NCBI GenBank assembly: GCA_032122625.1
Contig: JAQBGG010000148.1
Coordinates: 1-44,382, forward strand
DNA length: 44,382 bases
Source: CAXMST01 sp032122625
GTDB lineage: Bacteria > Actinomycetota > Thermoleophilia > Solirubrobacterales > 70-9
Reading direction: 5' to 3'
In this document: positions 15,601 through 23,406 of the stretch, one piece after another
Numbering within the stretch: position 1 is the stretch's first letter
Layout of the letters: every line of letters begins with the position of its first letter
The notes under the pieces: generated by a model
Databases searched by the model: none
What the model saw: the letters and a program-made list of their open reading frames with translations, nothing else
What the model was told of the DNA's origin: nothing
Position numbers and translations under genes: made by a program

Positions 15601-17000
15601 TCGCCCTCCAGAGGCGCGGGTGCTTCGATCGAGGGAACCCGCTCACGCAATTCGGGCACGAGCCGGGCCAGTTCGGGGCCGTCGGCGCCAAGCTGCCAGG
15701 CCAACCCGACTGGGTCCGCATCACGAGTGAAGGCGCGGATCGCCTGGGCAAACGGCCAGTAGGCGGGGACGGCATCGGCCTCGTGACAGGCGGTGCTCAG
15801 CACGCGGGCGCCGCGCACGCGAGCGTAGGTGACCAACTCCTCGACGAGCCGCGTCTTGCCGATCCCGGGCTCACCCTCAATCAGGGCGGCGCCGCCGCTG
15901 CCGGCAATCGCTGCCTCAAGCAGCCCGCGCAGCGTCTCGAACTCAGCTTCGCGCCCGACAAAGATGCCTGCCGCAAGGGAATCGAGTGGGTTCCCCTCGT
16001 CGGTCTCGGCGTCGTGGCGCTCGTCGAGATCGATCGCTGCCAAAGCGGCGCGGACCTCGGCAGCACTCGCCGGACGCCGGTCCGGTGCTTTCGCGAGCAG
16101 GCGGCCGATCAGCTCCTCGAGACCCGGCGGGACCTGGTCGTTGTGACGGGATGCCGGGACAGGCTCGGCGCTCAGATGGCGGCTGATGATCGAGACCGGG
16201 TCGTCGCCGGGGAAGGGCGGCTCGCCGGCGACCATCTCGTAGAGCAGCGCCCCGAGCGAGTAGAGGTCGGCGCGCTCATCGGTGCGACGACCGATCGCCT
16301 GCTCGGGAGGCAGATAGGCCGCGGTGCCGACGACCATCTGTCCGACAGCGTCGCGGGCGCGCGACTCGGTCGCAAGGCCGAAGTCGCCGAGGCGCGCGGT
16401 TCCGTCGGAGTCAAGCCAGATGTTCGCCGGCTTGATGTCGCGATGGATGATGCCCTTGCCGTGAGCGTGCTCGAGTCCCGAGGCGATGTCGGCGGCGATC
16501 GCCACGGCCCGCCCGACCTCGAGGCGGCGGTCGGGGGCTCCGGCGAGGAGATCGCCGAGGTCTCCTCCGGGCATGTATTCGGAGGCGATGTAGGGCCGCT
16601 GCCCATCCTGGCCGGAGGCAATCACGACGACCAGATGGGGGTGGGTGCCGAGCTTGGCCATCGCCTCGGCCTCGCGGCGGGCACGGACCTGAGCGGTAGC
16701 CGCCATTCCCTCGGTGCTGAAAACGGAAACCGCCACCAGGGACCCGTCGCGCTCCCGGTCGCGAGCAGCGTAGACCCGCTTGCGCGTGCCCTCACCGAGG
16801 AAGCCGGCGATCTCGAAGCGCCCGCCCGCGACCTCCTCCGGCGAATCCGCGGGAACCGGGCGGAACTCTGCCTGCCGCACGTCCACGTCGGGCCGGCGGG
16901 TGGTCGGCTCGGGCGCGGGCCGCGGCGAAAGCTGCGCGCCGCAGCTGTCGCAGAAGCGCGCCTCCTCGCGGTTCTCGTTGCCGCATTCGGGGCAGTTCAT
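12681..17000 (-). CDS. Zinc-ribbon/Ser-Thr kinase-like/AAA ATPase/class III cyclase fusion
   Basis: This 1439-residue multidomain signalling protein opens with a zinc ribbon at 1-21 (CPEC, then CDSC). The kinase domain at about 61-325 has a Gly loop (GFLGEGTRKRVY), HRDIKPAN (186-193) and DFG (206-208), but no lysine in the beta3 strand (VAVSVFSTEG). An STAND/AAA-type ATPase follows, with Walker A GEPGIGKT (376-383) and Walker B VMVLDD (491-496). Next comes a long helical repeat region of TPR type (~700-1250). The class III cyclase at 1269-1430 has metal Asp residues in FSDIENST and NQGDGF; the transition-state Asn position reads Ile (VILAAR). It is a cytoplasmic signal integrator; the signal and the cyclic nucleotide are unknown. 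No partner gene is adjacent. Confidence 0.9.
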   Translation of the reverse strand: MNCPECGNENREEARFCDSCGAQLSPRPAPEPTTRRPDVDVRQAEFRPVPADSPEEVAGGRFEIAGFLGEGTRKRVYAARDRERDGSLVAVSVFSTEGMAATAQVRARREAEAMAKLGTHPHLVVVIASGQDGQRPYIASEYMPGGDLGDLLAGAPDRRLEVGRAVAIAADIASGLEHAHGKGIIHRDIKPANIWLDSDGTARLGDFGLATESRARDAVGQMVVGTAAYLPPEQAIGRRTDERADLYSLGALLYEMVAGEPPFPGDDPVSIISRHLSAEPVPASRHNDQVPPGLEELIGRLLAKAPDRRPASAAEVRAALAAIDLDERHDAETDEGNPLDSLAAGIFVGREAEFETLRGLLEAAIAGSGGAALIEGEPGIGKTRLVEELVTYARVRGARVLSTACHEADAVPAYWPFAQAIRAFTRDADPVGLAWQLGADGPELARLVPELRERVPSIEAPAPLEGDESRYRFFEAVAGFFFGIAGSKPLVMVLDDLHWADSSSIELLRFLSHQLASAPILLVCAYREEEAGSRENLSRLIAELDEGRRRQRISLSGLDREAIARYVELSTGERPADDLLGEIHEQTGGNPFFVGEVVRLIATEGASGARRGGRGIPHGVREAVSRRIARLPDGATEALEAAAVVGREFEVDLLVRLLERPVTDQLEQARAARIVEPRGRRAGRYAFAHAVFREVLYEGLPPGRRQQLHQRAGLALEEIAGAEAEAQLPALARHFAEAGPEHLETARRYSLDAARQAAAKLAHADAAEYLERAVSLLPAGDPQGIPLRIELGEEMTRCGRFTDARDVLWEVASMARAAGEVESLANAAIAIAELTETGSRDADLVAVCDEALDGLGEREPAIRARLLAALASEHYWDGVGGACEESGRLAVELARESGDDAALAEALSVRQFIDAGRPGTVPIRLDNAEQMLAAARRAGDRRNEIRGIAYVLTGRLQAGDVGGADRALAEYTALAEKLGEPRHLWHVPIIRATRMLMGGNFAEARRLSIEGARLGALAEEPLAAQFHATQMGILHSFEGDPEEMLPVVRKMVVDYPAIPAWRLALVGFLAEADRLDEARVEYEPIAARGFGGLPRDANWLVGVTRIGESAARLGDKEACADLLERLSGFAGEVAVVGRAAASNGPVDRYLGLMAEAIGEIDEAVGHLEASLAISERMGERPVRAETRLNLGRVLLTRDGAGDRDRAFDVLSLALEEGQELGMRRLVERAVRLRLEAQGAADVDARASIDSVALAVAGERPDLLSYASADGRVTILFSDIENSTLMTERLGDSGWIEVLREHNSIFRRRLSESGGYEVKNQGDGFMLAFPDPAAALECAAAVQRDLEGQRAPESERVRVRMGLHVGEVIEEEGDFFGRSVILAARIAAQARGGEVLISEALHEAGGAAIDRDDGRELELKGLAGTHRVFRLEWAAESALI

Positions 17001-17010
17001 CGGCCGAGCG

Positions 17011-17016
17011 AGGATA
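17011..17016 (-). promoter_or_regulatory. -10 hexamer TATCCT for the kinase/cyclase gene
   Basis: TATCCT on the - strand ends 10 bases before the ATG at 17000. It predicts a leader of only a few bases. Confidence 0.4.
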
Positions 17017-17068
17017 GCCGGGCTCGGCAGCCTCCCACATCACCCCGGCGCAATCGGGAGGCAGCCGG

Positions 17069-18622
17069 CTACTCGCAGAAGTGCCCGCTGGGGGGAACCG
17101 GGTCCCGTCCGGCGATCCCACTGCAGTCCGCCAGCGCGGCGGAGCGCGACTGGAGCAGATCGCTGGCCTGCGCCGCGGGGCTACCCGGCGAGGCGGGGAG
17201 AAGGTTGTCGAGTTCGAACGGATCGGCCTCGAGATCGTAGAACTCCCGGGCGTCAATGAGCGGCTCACAGGGATCGGCGAAGCGTGAGCGGCCGCGGAGA
17301 TGCTCGACGTAGACAGCGCCTGCGTCGCGGATCCCCTGATAGGAGCAAACCAGGCCTTTGAGCGGCTTGTCGCCGTCGTACTCCATCGCGATCCCTCGAT
17401 CGGCCGGGATCTGCGGCACTCCGGCGGCGTCGGAGACGAGCGAGCGGCCGTCCAGGATTCGGCACCCGCTCGCCTTGCAGGGGTCGGCGGCGGCCATCTC
17501 GAGCACCGTCGGGGCGATGTCGATGTTGGCGACCGGCGCCATCGAGGTCGGCGGCTGCCCGGCCGGTGCCAGAGCCCTCGGTAGCCTCAGCGTCAACGGC
17601 ACACGGACGGCTTCCTCGTAGGGGTAATGCTTGTCGAGGTTGATCCGGTGCTCACCGAACAGGTAGGCGTTGTCGGAGGTGAACAACACCGCTGTGTCGC
17701 CCAGCGCCCGCTCCTCGCGGAGCGCCCTCCAGATCGACGCCATCCCCCGATCGACCTCCTGCAGCGCGGCCAGTCCGCAGCCCCATGAGCGGGTCAGCAG
17801 ATCGAGCCGGTCGCCGTCAATCAGCGGCGCCGTCTGAAAGAAGTCCGGCTTGTCGGAGATGTCGGCCTCGTTGAACGCCGGACCGGCCGGCAGCGGCTCA
17901 TTTGCATAGGCCCGCTCATCGGCCGGGGCCGGGACGGCTGTCCGATCGCAGCGCGGCGTCCGAGCGCCGGGACCGTCGTGTGGTGCGAACTGATCGACCT
18001 GCAGGTAGAACGGCCGGCTGCGGCCGCTCTTGCGCCTGATCAGCTTTGCGGCGATCCGATTGATGTTCGTCGTCAGGTAGTCGCGATCGGCAGACCCGTA
18101 CTTGCGAAAGCGGCTGTTGAATCGCATCTTGTAGTCGTAGTAGCTGTGCGGCTCCAGAACTGTCCGCCAGACGTCCCAACCGGGCGCGACCTGCCCGTTG
18201 CGACCGACAAAGCCGTAACCGTTGTAGAAACGCCCGACATGCATGGTTCGGTAGCCGCTGCGCCGGAGCCAGGCCGGCAGCACGTTGCGCTTGCGCTCGA
18301 GCAGCTTGTATTGGTTGCGGAGCACGCCGTTGTTGTGGCCGTACTGACCGGTCGACAGCGCCGCCCGCGAGGGGCAACAGAGTGGGGTTGGGACGACGGC
18401 ATCGCTGAAGCTCGTGCTCCGCTCGACGAAGTGCTTGAAGGTGCGCGGCATGTACTCGGGGGTGAACTGGGCCAGGGACTGATCGTCGGTGACGACGACG
18501 ATCACGTTTGGGCGCTGCTCCGCCGCGGCGGCCGGCTGTGTCGATGCGACGCCGAGCAGGACGAGGAGTGACAAAAAGATCGCGACCCGGGGTCGCGGCA
18601 TCTGTGCGCGGTGCCCGCTCAT
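17069..18622 (-). CDS. Secreted sulfatase (second of tandem pair)
   Basis: This 517-residue arylsulfatase-family hydrolase acts on sulfate esters, probably on glycans, outside the membrane. The start ATG 18622 lies 4 bases after the stop of the upstream sulfatase and overlaps a GAGGGG ribosome site. It has a signal sequence (RVAIFLSLLVLLGVAST), metal-binding VVVTDDQS, and the formylglycine motif LCCPSRA (Cys82 as the CxPSR cysteine). YGHNNGVLRN, GYRTMHVGRFYNGYG and FAPHDGPG follow, with TSDNAYLFGEHR further on. It is a paralogue of the upstream gene, sharing the same block order. A formylglycine-generating enzyme would be needed; none is in this window. Confidence 0.9.
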   Translation of the reverse strand: MSGHRAQMPRPRVAIFLSLLVLLGVASTQPAAAAEQRPNVIVVVTDDQSLAQFTPEYMPRTFKHFVERSTSFSDAVVPTPLCCPSRAALSTGQYGHNNGVLRNQYKLLERKRNVLPAWLRRSGYRTMHVGRFYNGYGFVGRNGQVAPGWDVWRTVLEPHSYYDYKMRFNSRFRKYGSADRDYLTTNINRIAAKLIRRKSGRSRPFYLQVDQFAPHDGPGARTPRCDRTAVPAPADERAYANEPLPAGPAFNEADISDKPDFFQTAPLIDGDRLDLLTRSWGCGLAALQEVDRGMASIWRALREERALGDTAVLFTSDNAYLFGEHRINLDKHYPYEEAVRVPLTLRLPRALAPAGQPPTSMAPVANIDIAPTVLEMAAADPCKASGCRILDGRSLVSDAAGVPQIPADRGIAMEYDGDKPLKGLVCSYQGIRDAGAVYVEHLRGRSRFADPCEPLIDAREFYDLEADPFELDNLLPASPGSPAAQASDLLQSRSAALADCSGIAGRDPVPPSGHFCE

Positions 18623-18626
18623 CCCC

Positions 18627-20189
18627 TCAGCCGCAGTAGGTGCCCGAGTCGGGGACGGGGTCGCGGCCTGCGATCCCGGCGCAGAGGCCGAGCGTCGCCA
18701 TCCGCTGCTGCAGCTCGAGCTCGAGCTTGCCATCCGGGCTGCGGCGCGGGGCCGGGTAGATGTTCTCCAGTTGGTAGGGGTCGTCGTCGAGGTCATAGTG
18801 CTCGACCGCCGTTGGCATGCACTTGGCGTTGGTCGGCAGGGGTCCGGAACCGTGCTCGAAGTACATCTGCCGCTCGCTCCGAATCCCGCGGTAGCGGCAG
18901 TCATTCAGCTCGATCAGCACCTCGCGGCCGGCGGGCCAGCCGCCGCTGCCATCCAGCAGAGGCATCAGCGAGCGCCCGTCCATTTGCCGACACTTCCCGG
19001 AGCGACGACAGGGATCGGCGTCGGCGAGGTCGAGGATCGTCGGCGCCAGGTCGATGTTGGCGGCCAGCCCATCGACGCTCGGCACGGCGGGGGCGCCCCC
19101 ACGGTAGGCGGGCGGCGCGAGAATCGTCAGCGGCATCCGCAGGTTCTCGTCATAGGGCTGCTCCTTGGCCCGATCGATGCGGTGCTCGCCGAAGAAGTAG
19201 CCGTTGTCGGAGGTGAAGATGAACACCGTGCGGTCGAGTTCGCCCAGGCGCTCTACCTTGCGGTAGATCTTGCCGATGCCACGGTCGACCGACCGCAGCG
19301 ACTCCAGCGTGCAGCGGTAACGGCGGGTGGTCTGCTCCAGCGTTACGGGCCCGATCAGAGGCCGGTTCTTGATGAAGTCCGGCTTGTCGGAGACGTCGGC
19401 CTCATTGAAGTTCGGCGGCTCGGGCAGCGGCTGGGAGTCGAACAGCCCCTCGTCACGCGGGGCGGGAACGGGCCCGGCCAGACAGCGGCGGTCGCGGCCG
19501 TTGGCGCCGTGTGGCGCGTAATAGTCGAGTTGCATGTAGAACGGCTCGGGCTTCTTGGCCAGCTTCTTGGTCCAGATCGTCGCGCGTTTGTTGGTCACCT
19601 CGGTCAGATGGTCGGAGTCCTCTTCCCCGTAGCTCACCGTCTTGCCGTTCTTGGAGGCCTTCCAGTTGTAGAACGCCTTGTTCTCGAACTGGGTGAACCA
19701 CAGGTCCCAGCCGGGGGCCACCTCGGCCTGGCCTCCGGCGAATGAGCCGTAACCGTTCATGAACTTGCCGATGTGGGCGGTGTTGTAGCCGGCCCGCTGA
19801 AGCCAGGCCGGGAGCAGGTTGGATTTGCCGATCAGGTCGGCGTAGTCGTTGCGAAGCACGCCGTTGTTGTGGCCGTACTCACCGGTGACCGTCGTCGCTC
19901 GCGAAGGACAGCAGAGCGGCGTCGTGACGACGTAGTCGTTGAACGAACTGCCCTGCGCGATCATCAGCTGAGTCAGATTCGGCATCGCCACCGGGGTCAC
20001 GGTCGAGGCCGGTTGATCGTCGGTCATGATCAGGATCACGTTCGGCGGAGGGGGTGCGAGCGGGTCCCCGAGTGCCGCCGTCGCCCGCTCGCGGGAGGCA
20101 CCCAGCAGTCCGACCGCGAGCACGATCAGCGTGGCGGTGCCGACCAGGAGTAGGCGTAGGCGAGCACGGTTGTCTTCTGCCAGCAGCAT
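18627..20189 (-). CDS. Secreted or membrane-anchored sulfatase (first of tandem pair)
   Basis: This 520-residue sulfatase has a single N-terminal hydrophobic segment (LRLLLVGTATLIVLAVGLLG), cleaved or used as an anchor. Metal-binding residues are in VILIMTDDQP and the formylglycine motif in LCCPSRATT (Cys93). It shares YGHNNGVLRN, LPAWLQRAGYNTAHIGKF, NGYG and FTSDNGYFFGEHR with the downstream paralogue, so the pair arose by tandem duplication. ATG 20189 is preferred over an in-frame TTG five codons upstream (20204); no clear ribosome site favours either. It is the first gene of a two-gene operon, facing away from the cyclophilin gene. Confidence 0.88.
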   Translation of the reverse strand: MLLAEDNRARLRLLLVGTATLIVLAVGLLGASRERATAALGDPLAPPPPNVILIMTDDQPASTVTPVAMPNLTQLMIAQGSSFNDYVVTTPLCCPSRATTVTGEYGHNNGVLRNDYADLIGKSNLLPAWLQRAGYNTAHIGKFMNGYGSFAGGQAEVAPGWDLWFTQFENKAFYNWKASKNGKTVSYGEEDSDHLTEVTNKRATIWTKKLAKKPEPFYMQLDYYAPHGANGRDRRCLAGPVPAPRDEGLFDSQPLPEPPNFNEADVSDKPDFIKNRPLIGPVTLEQTTRRYRCTLESLRSVDRGIGKIYRKVERLGELDRTVFIFTSDNGYFFGEHRIDRAKEQPYDENLRMPLTILAPPAYRGGAPAVPSVDGLAANIDLAPTILDLADADPCRRSGKCRQMDGRSLMPLLDGSGGWPAGREVLIELNDCRYRGIRSERQMYFEHGSGPLPTNAKCMPTAVEHYDLDDDPYQLENIYPAPRRSPDGKLELELQQRMATLGLCAGIAGRDPVPDSGTYCG

Positions 20190-20366
20190 CGTTGAAAGCA
20201 ACAACCACGGGGACCGGAAGTCGCGCCGGACCGCGGATCGATCGAGCGCGGCCCGCCGCCGCGAAACCCTCGCCCGTGTGCCGGAATGCTAGCGAGGGCT
20301 CATCCGAACCCGGCGGCGCCAAGCGCGAGCGGCCGGGGCGGGCCTCGAGGGGCGCGGTCGTGCCGA

Positions 20367-20372
20367 TAGAGT
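20367..20372 (+). promoter_or_regulatory. -10 hexamer TAGAGT for cyclophilin gene
   Basis: GATAGAGT contains a TANNNT hexamer ending 7 bases before ATG 20380. This predicts leaderless transcription. Confidence 0.55.
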
Positions 20373-20379
20373 CGCGGCC

Positions 20380-20838
20380 ATGTCAACAGCAACGTTTCAC
20401 ACCACCGGCGGTCAGATCGAGTTCGAACTGCACGACGCCGATGCCCCGAAAACGGTCGAGAACTTCCGCAAGCTGGCGGGCGACGGCTTCTACGACGGCC
20501 TGATCTTTCACCGCGTGATCGCGGACTTCATGATCCAGGGCGGCTGCCCCGAGGGAACCGGCACCGGCGGCCCCGGCTACCAGTTCGAGGACGAGTTCAA
20601 CCAGCACAAGATCGAGCGCGGCGCGCTGGCGATGGCCAACGCCGGGCCCAACACCAACGGATCGCAGTTCTTCATCGTCACCACCGAGGCCGCGCCCTGG
20701 CTGGACGGCAAGCACACCGTCTTCGGCAAGGTCGTCAACGGCATGGAGGCTGTCGACGCGATCGAGGCCACGGAGACCGGCGCCGGTGACCGACCCGTCG
20801 AGCCACAGTTGGTCGAGCGGATCGAGCTCGGCGAGTAG
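20380..20838 (+). CDS. Cyclophilin-type peptidyl-prolyl cis-trans isomerase
   Basis: This 152-residue single-domain cyclophilin speeds proline isomerisation during protein folding. It has no signal peptide, so it acts in the cytoplasm. The active-site blocks are intact: FHRVIADFMIQGGCPEGTG (catalytic Arg in FHRV, Gln in MIQGG), FEDEF, ALAMANAGPNTNGSQFFIV and WLDGKHTVFGKVVNGMEAVD. Length and architecture are typical of bacterial cytoplasmic PpiB-type enzymes. It faces rlmN convergently, with 18 bases between the stops. Confidence 0.95.
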   Translation: MSTATFHTTGGQIEFELHDADAPKTVENFRKLAGDGFYDGLIFHRVIADFMIQGGCPEGTGTGGPGYQFEDEFNQHKIERGALAMANAGPNTNGSQFFIVTTEAAPWLDGKHTVFGKVVNGMEAVDAIEATETGAGDRPVEPQLVERIELGE

Positions 20839-20856
20839 CTCGGGATCCGGGCCGAT

Positions 20857-21849
20857 CTAGGCTACGGCGCCCTCGACCGCGAGTTGCCCGCAGGCGGCGG
20901 CGATGTCGCGGCCGCGGGTGAGTCGCACCGTGCTGGGAATGCCGCGCTCGCGAAGCACCGCGCGGAAGGCATCGATCGTCTCCGGCTCGGATGCTCGATA
21001 GCCACCCGGCGTCGGGTTGTAGGGAATCAGGTTCACCTTCCAGGCCTCGCGCGGCTTCAGCGCCTCGGCCAGCGCCACGGCCTGGTCGGGAGCGTCGTTG
21101 ACGCCGCCCAGCATCAGGTACTCGATGTAGACCCGCTTGCCGCGCTTCTCCCGCCAGCGCAGGCAGGCCTCGAGCACGTCGCGCAGCGCGTAGCGATCGT
21201 TGACCGGCATCAGCTCGCTGCGCACGTCCTCCTCGGCCGAATGCACCGAGAGCGCCAGCCGGATCCGTGGGCCCTCCGTGGCGAGCCGTTCGATGCCCGG
21301 GATCCAACCGACGGTGGAGACGGTCGTGTGCGAGGTGGCGACGCCGATATCCGGTAGCCGCTCGGAGGCCTCGATCACCGCATCGAGGTTCATCATCGGC
21401 TCCCCCATGCCCATGAAGACCAGGTGGTTGACGGAGCCCGAGCGGCGGAAGTGCAGGACCTGGTCAAGGATCTCGGAGGCGGTCAGATTGCGGCCAAATG
21501 CCATCCGGCCGGTCGCGCAGAAGTTGCACGTCAAGGGGCAGCCTGACTGAGAGGAGACACAGATCGAGCAGCGTCCGTCGCGGTAGCGCATCAGCACCGT
21601 CTCCAGCGGCCGGCCGTCGAGGGTGTTGAAGAGCACCTTCTCAGTTCCGTCAGAGGAGGTTGCGGTATCAGCGACCTCGAGCGTCGAGAACGGCAGCTCG
21701 GCCATCAGCCGGTCGCGGAGCGCTTTCGGGAGATTGGTCATCTGCCCGAACGAGTGCGCCCCGCCGGCCGCCCACTCCCAGATCTGGGTGGCACGGAATG
21801 AAGGCTCGCCTGCGTCGGCGAGCGTCCGCTCGAGTAGTTCCAGGTCCAT
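20857..21849 (-). CDS. rlmN: 23S rRNA/tRNA adenine-C2 methyltransferase RlmN
   Basis: This radical SAM enzyme methylates C2 of A2503 in 23S rRNA and A37 in some tRNAs. The 330 residues include the N-terminal helical domain (FRATQIWEWAAGG), the CxxxCxxC iron-sulfur motif GCPLTCNFCATG (Cys104, 108, 111), FMGMGEPMMN, LALSVHS, EYLMLGGVND, and the C-terminal catalytic Cys in AACGQL (Cys320). All catalytic features are present. A CAGACT hexamer 6 bases before the ATG suggests a leaderless transcript. It is divergent from the MOSC gene. Confidence 0.95.
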   Translation of the reverse strand: MDLELLERTLADAGEPSFRATQIWEWAAGGAHSFGQMTNLPKALRDRLMAELPFSTLEVADTATSSDGTEKVLFNTLDGRPLETVLMRYRDGRCSICVSSQSGCPLTCNFCATGRMAFGRNLTASEILDQVLHFRRSGSVNHLVFMGMGEPMMNLDAVIEASERLPDIGVATSHTTVSTVGWIPGIERLATEGPRIRLALSVHSAEEDVRSELMPVNDRYALRDVLEACLRWREKRGKRVYIEYLMLGGVNDAPDQAVALAEALKPREAWKVNLIPYNPTPGGYRASEPETIDAFRAVLRERGIPSTVRLTRGRDIAAACGQLAVEGAVA

Positions 21850-21855
21850 GACCTC

Positions 21856-21861
21856 AGTCTG
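21856..21861 (-). promoter_or_regulatory. -10-like hexamer CAGACT for rlmN
   Basis: CAGACT on the - strand ends 6 bases before the rlmN ATG. It differs by one base from TAGACT at 7034-7039. Confidence 0.35.
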
Positions 21862-21899
21862 GCAGGGCTCGGGCGCTCCGATCGACGATCATCTCCGCT

Positions 21900-22451
21900 A
21901 TGCAGACGCCCGAACAGCTCCAATCCGGCCTCGAGCACGTCCGCAAGGCGCCCTGCGGCGAAGGCAAGCTGGTGCTGCTCGTCAGGCGTCCCGCGCCGGA
22001 GGAGCGAGAGCTGCTCGAGCGCGGTCTCCTTGACACGGAGCGGGGCCTTCTCGGCGACGACTGGTCCCAGCGACCGAACGCCCAGACTGATGACGGCGGA
22101 CCCGATCCCGACGCCCAGATCACTCTGATGGGGGCGCGCGCGGCTGCATTGGTCGCGGGCGGCCAGGATCACGAGCGCTGGGCTAGTGCCGGCGATCAGC
22201 TCTACGTCGATCTCGACCTCGGCGTCGCCAACCTCCCGGTCGGCACCCGGCTGGCGATCGGCGAGGCGGTGCTCGAGGTGACGGCTGAGCCCCACCTCGG
22301 CTGCGGTAAGTTCTCCCGTCGCTTCGGTGTCGACGCGCTCAAGTTCGTCAACTCGGCCGTCGGCAGGGACCTACGGCTGCGCGGCGTCAACGCCCGGGTG
22401 ATCGAGTCCGGCGAGATCGCCGCCGGTGACGGGGTCCGCAAGCTCGACTGA
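21900..22451 (+). CDS. MOSC domain protein
   Basis: This 183-residue MOSC domain is related to the C-terminal part of molybdenum-cofactor sulfurases and to YiiM-type reductase components. It shows the N-terminal VRRPAPEERELLER, DDWSQR, QITLMGARAAALVAGG, GDQLYVDLDLGVANLPVGTRL (beta barrel), then AEPHLGCGKFSRRFGVDALKF with the conserved Cys presumed to carry sulfur or contact the cofactor. No partner oxidoreductase is adjacent. It is divergent from rlmN and followed by a strong hairpin. Confidence 0.85.
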   Translation: MQTPEQLQSGLEHVRKAPCGEGKLVLLVRRPAPEERELLERGLLDTERGLLGDDWSQRPNAQTDDGGPDPDAQITLMGARAAALVAGGQDHERWASAGDQLYVDLDLGVANLPVGTRLAIGEAVLEVTAEPHLGCGKFSRRFGVDALKFVNSAVGRDLRLRGVNARVIESGEIAAGDGVRKLD

Positions 22452-22454
22452 GCT

Positions 22455-22501
22455 CGAGGGGTCACAAAGCCCGGAACTATTCCGAGGAACGTGACCCCTC
22501 G
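22455..22501. terminator. Bidirectional stem-loop between convergent genes
   Basis: CGAGGGGTCAC (22455-22465) pairs perfectly with GTGACCCCTCG (22491-22501), an 11-bp stem. The 25-base loop holds a second small stem, CGGAA/TTCCG (22472-22484). It sits just after the MOSC stop and 16 bases before the FN3K-type stop. It lacks a U run but is well placed to terminate both. Confidence 0.6.
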
Positions 22502-22516
22502 CGGCGCGACGCAGGC

Positions 22517-23392
22517 CTAGAGGTAGAGGCGGGCGGCGCGCTCGGCAGCGGCGCCGTAGTTGCCGCCGAACAGAGCCGCGTGGACGAGCAGCGGCTGCAG
22601 TTGCCAGAGCGCGACCCGCTCGGCGTGCCCGTCGGCCAGCGGCGCAACCTCCTGGTAGGCGTCGAAGATCAGCTCCTCGCAGGGAGCGCCGAAGAGACGC
22701 AGCATCGCCAGGTCCATCTCCCGGTGGCCTCCCTGGGCGGCGGGGTCGATCAGCCAGGCCTCGCCGTCCGAGTCGGCGTGGACGTTGCCCGACCAGAGGT
22801 CTCCGTGCAGCCGCGCCGGCGGCTCGTTCGGTCCGGCGAGATCCTCGATCCGGCTACAGACGGACTCCACGGCCTCGGCGCCGGAGGGACTGAGGGCGCC
22901 CCGATCGAGCGCGATCTGCGCCAGTGGTCGCAGCCGCTGCTCGGCATAGACCTCGGGCCAGCTGTCGGACGGCACCGCCGCGATCTGCAGGGAGCCGAGG
23001 CGCTGCGGCTCGCTGCTCCCCTCGGCCCTCGGCAGCCAGGCATGGGCGGCGGCGGCGAGCTGGTGCATGCTCGTCAGGCCTCGGCCGAAGCGCTCCGCGC
23101 CCGCCGCGCTGAGGCTGCCGGGCTCGACCCATTCGAGCGCCAGGAACGGCTCCCCCGGCCCGGATCCGACCGCCAGCACCTCCGGCACCCGAACGTCGGC
23201 GCACTCCCCGAGCCAGCGCAGCCCGGCGGCCTCGGCCTCGTACTCCGCCGGGTCGGCGCCGGCCCGGGTCTTGACGAAAGCGCGCTCGCCCGAGGCGAGC
23301 TCGAGCGCGTACGCCTCGTTGATGTCGCCGCCACCGACCGGGCGACCGGCGTGGACGGCCTCGCCGAGCGCCGCCTCGAGCGCCGCCAGCAA
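22517..23392 (-). CDS. Fructosamine kinase-family protein
   Basis: This 291-residue aminoglycoside-phosphotransferase-fold kinase belongs to the fructosamine-3-kinase family, whose members phosphorylate glycated amines for deglycation. It shows GGDINEAYALELASGERAFVKT (ATP-binding Lys), FLALEWVE, the catalytic loop LHGDLWSGNVHAD (HGDLW is family-specific) and LIDPAAQGGHREMDLAM (metal-binding DP motif), ending AALFGGNYGAAAERAARLYL. The start is TTG 23392, 15 bases after the preceding gene's stop. It is the last gene of the four-gene operon. Confidence 0.9.
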   Translation of the reverse strand: MLAALEAALGEAVHAGRPVGGGDINEAYALELASGERAFVKTRAGADPAEYEAEAAGLRWLGECADVRVPEVLAVGSGPGEPFLALEWVEPGSLSAAGAERFGRGLTSMHQLAAAAHAWLPRAEGSSEPQRLGSLQIAAVPSDSWPEVYAEQRLRPLAQIALDRGALSPSGAEAVESVCSRIEDLAGPNEPPARLHGDLWSGNVHADSDGEAWLIDPAAQGGHREMDLAMLRLFGAPCEELIFDAYQEVAPLADGHAERVALWQLQPLLVHAALFGGNYGAAAERAARLYL

Positions 23393-23406
23393 TGAGGCCG
23401 GAGCGC

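Noticed and set aside
15783..17240. 485-codon open frame opposite the kinase/AAA/cyclase gene
   Set aside because: It mirrors the codons of the kinase part. Composition is shadow-like, with no ribosome site or homology pattern.
22517..23392. Aminoglycoside-resistance phosphotransferase
   Set aside because: The LHGDLWSGN loop and overall pattern fit fructosamine kinases better. There is no resistance context.
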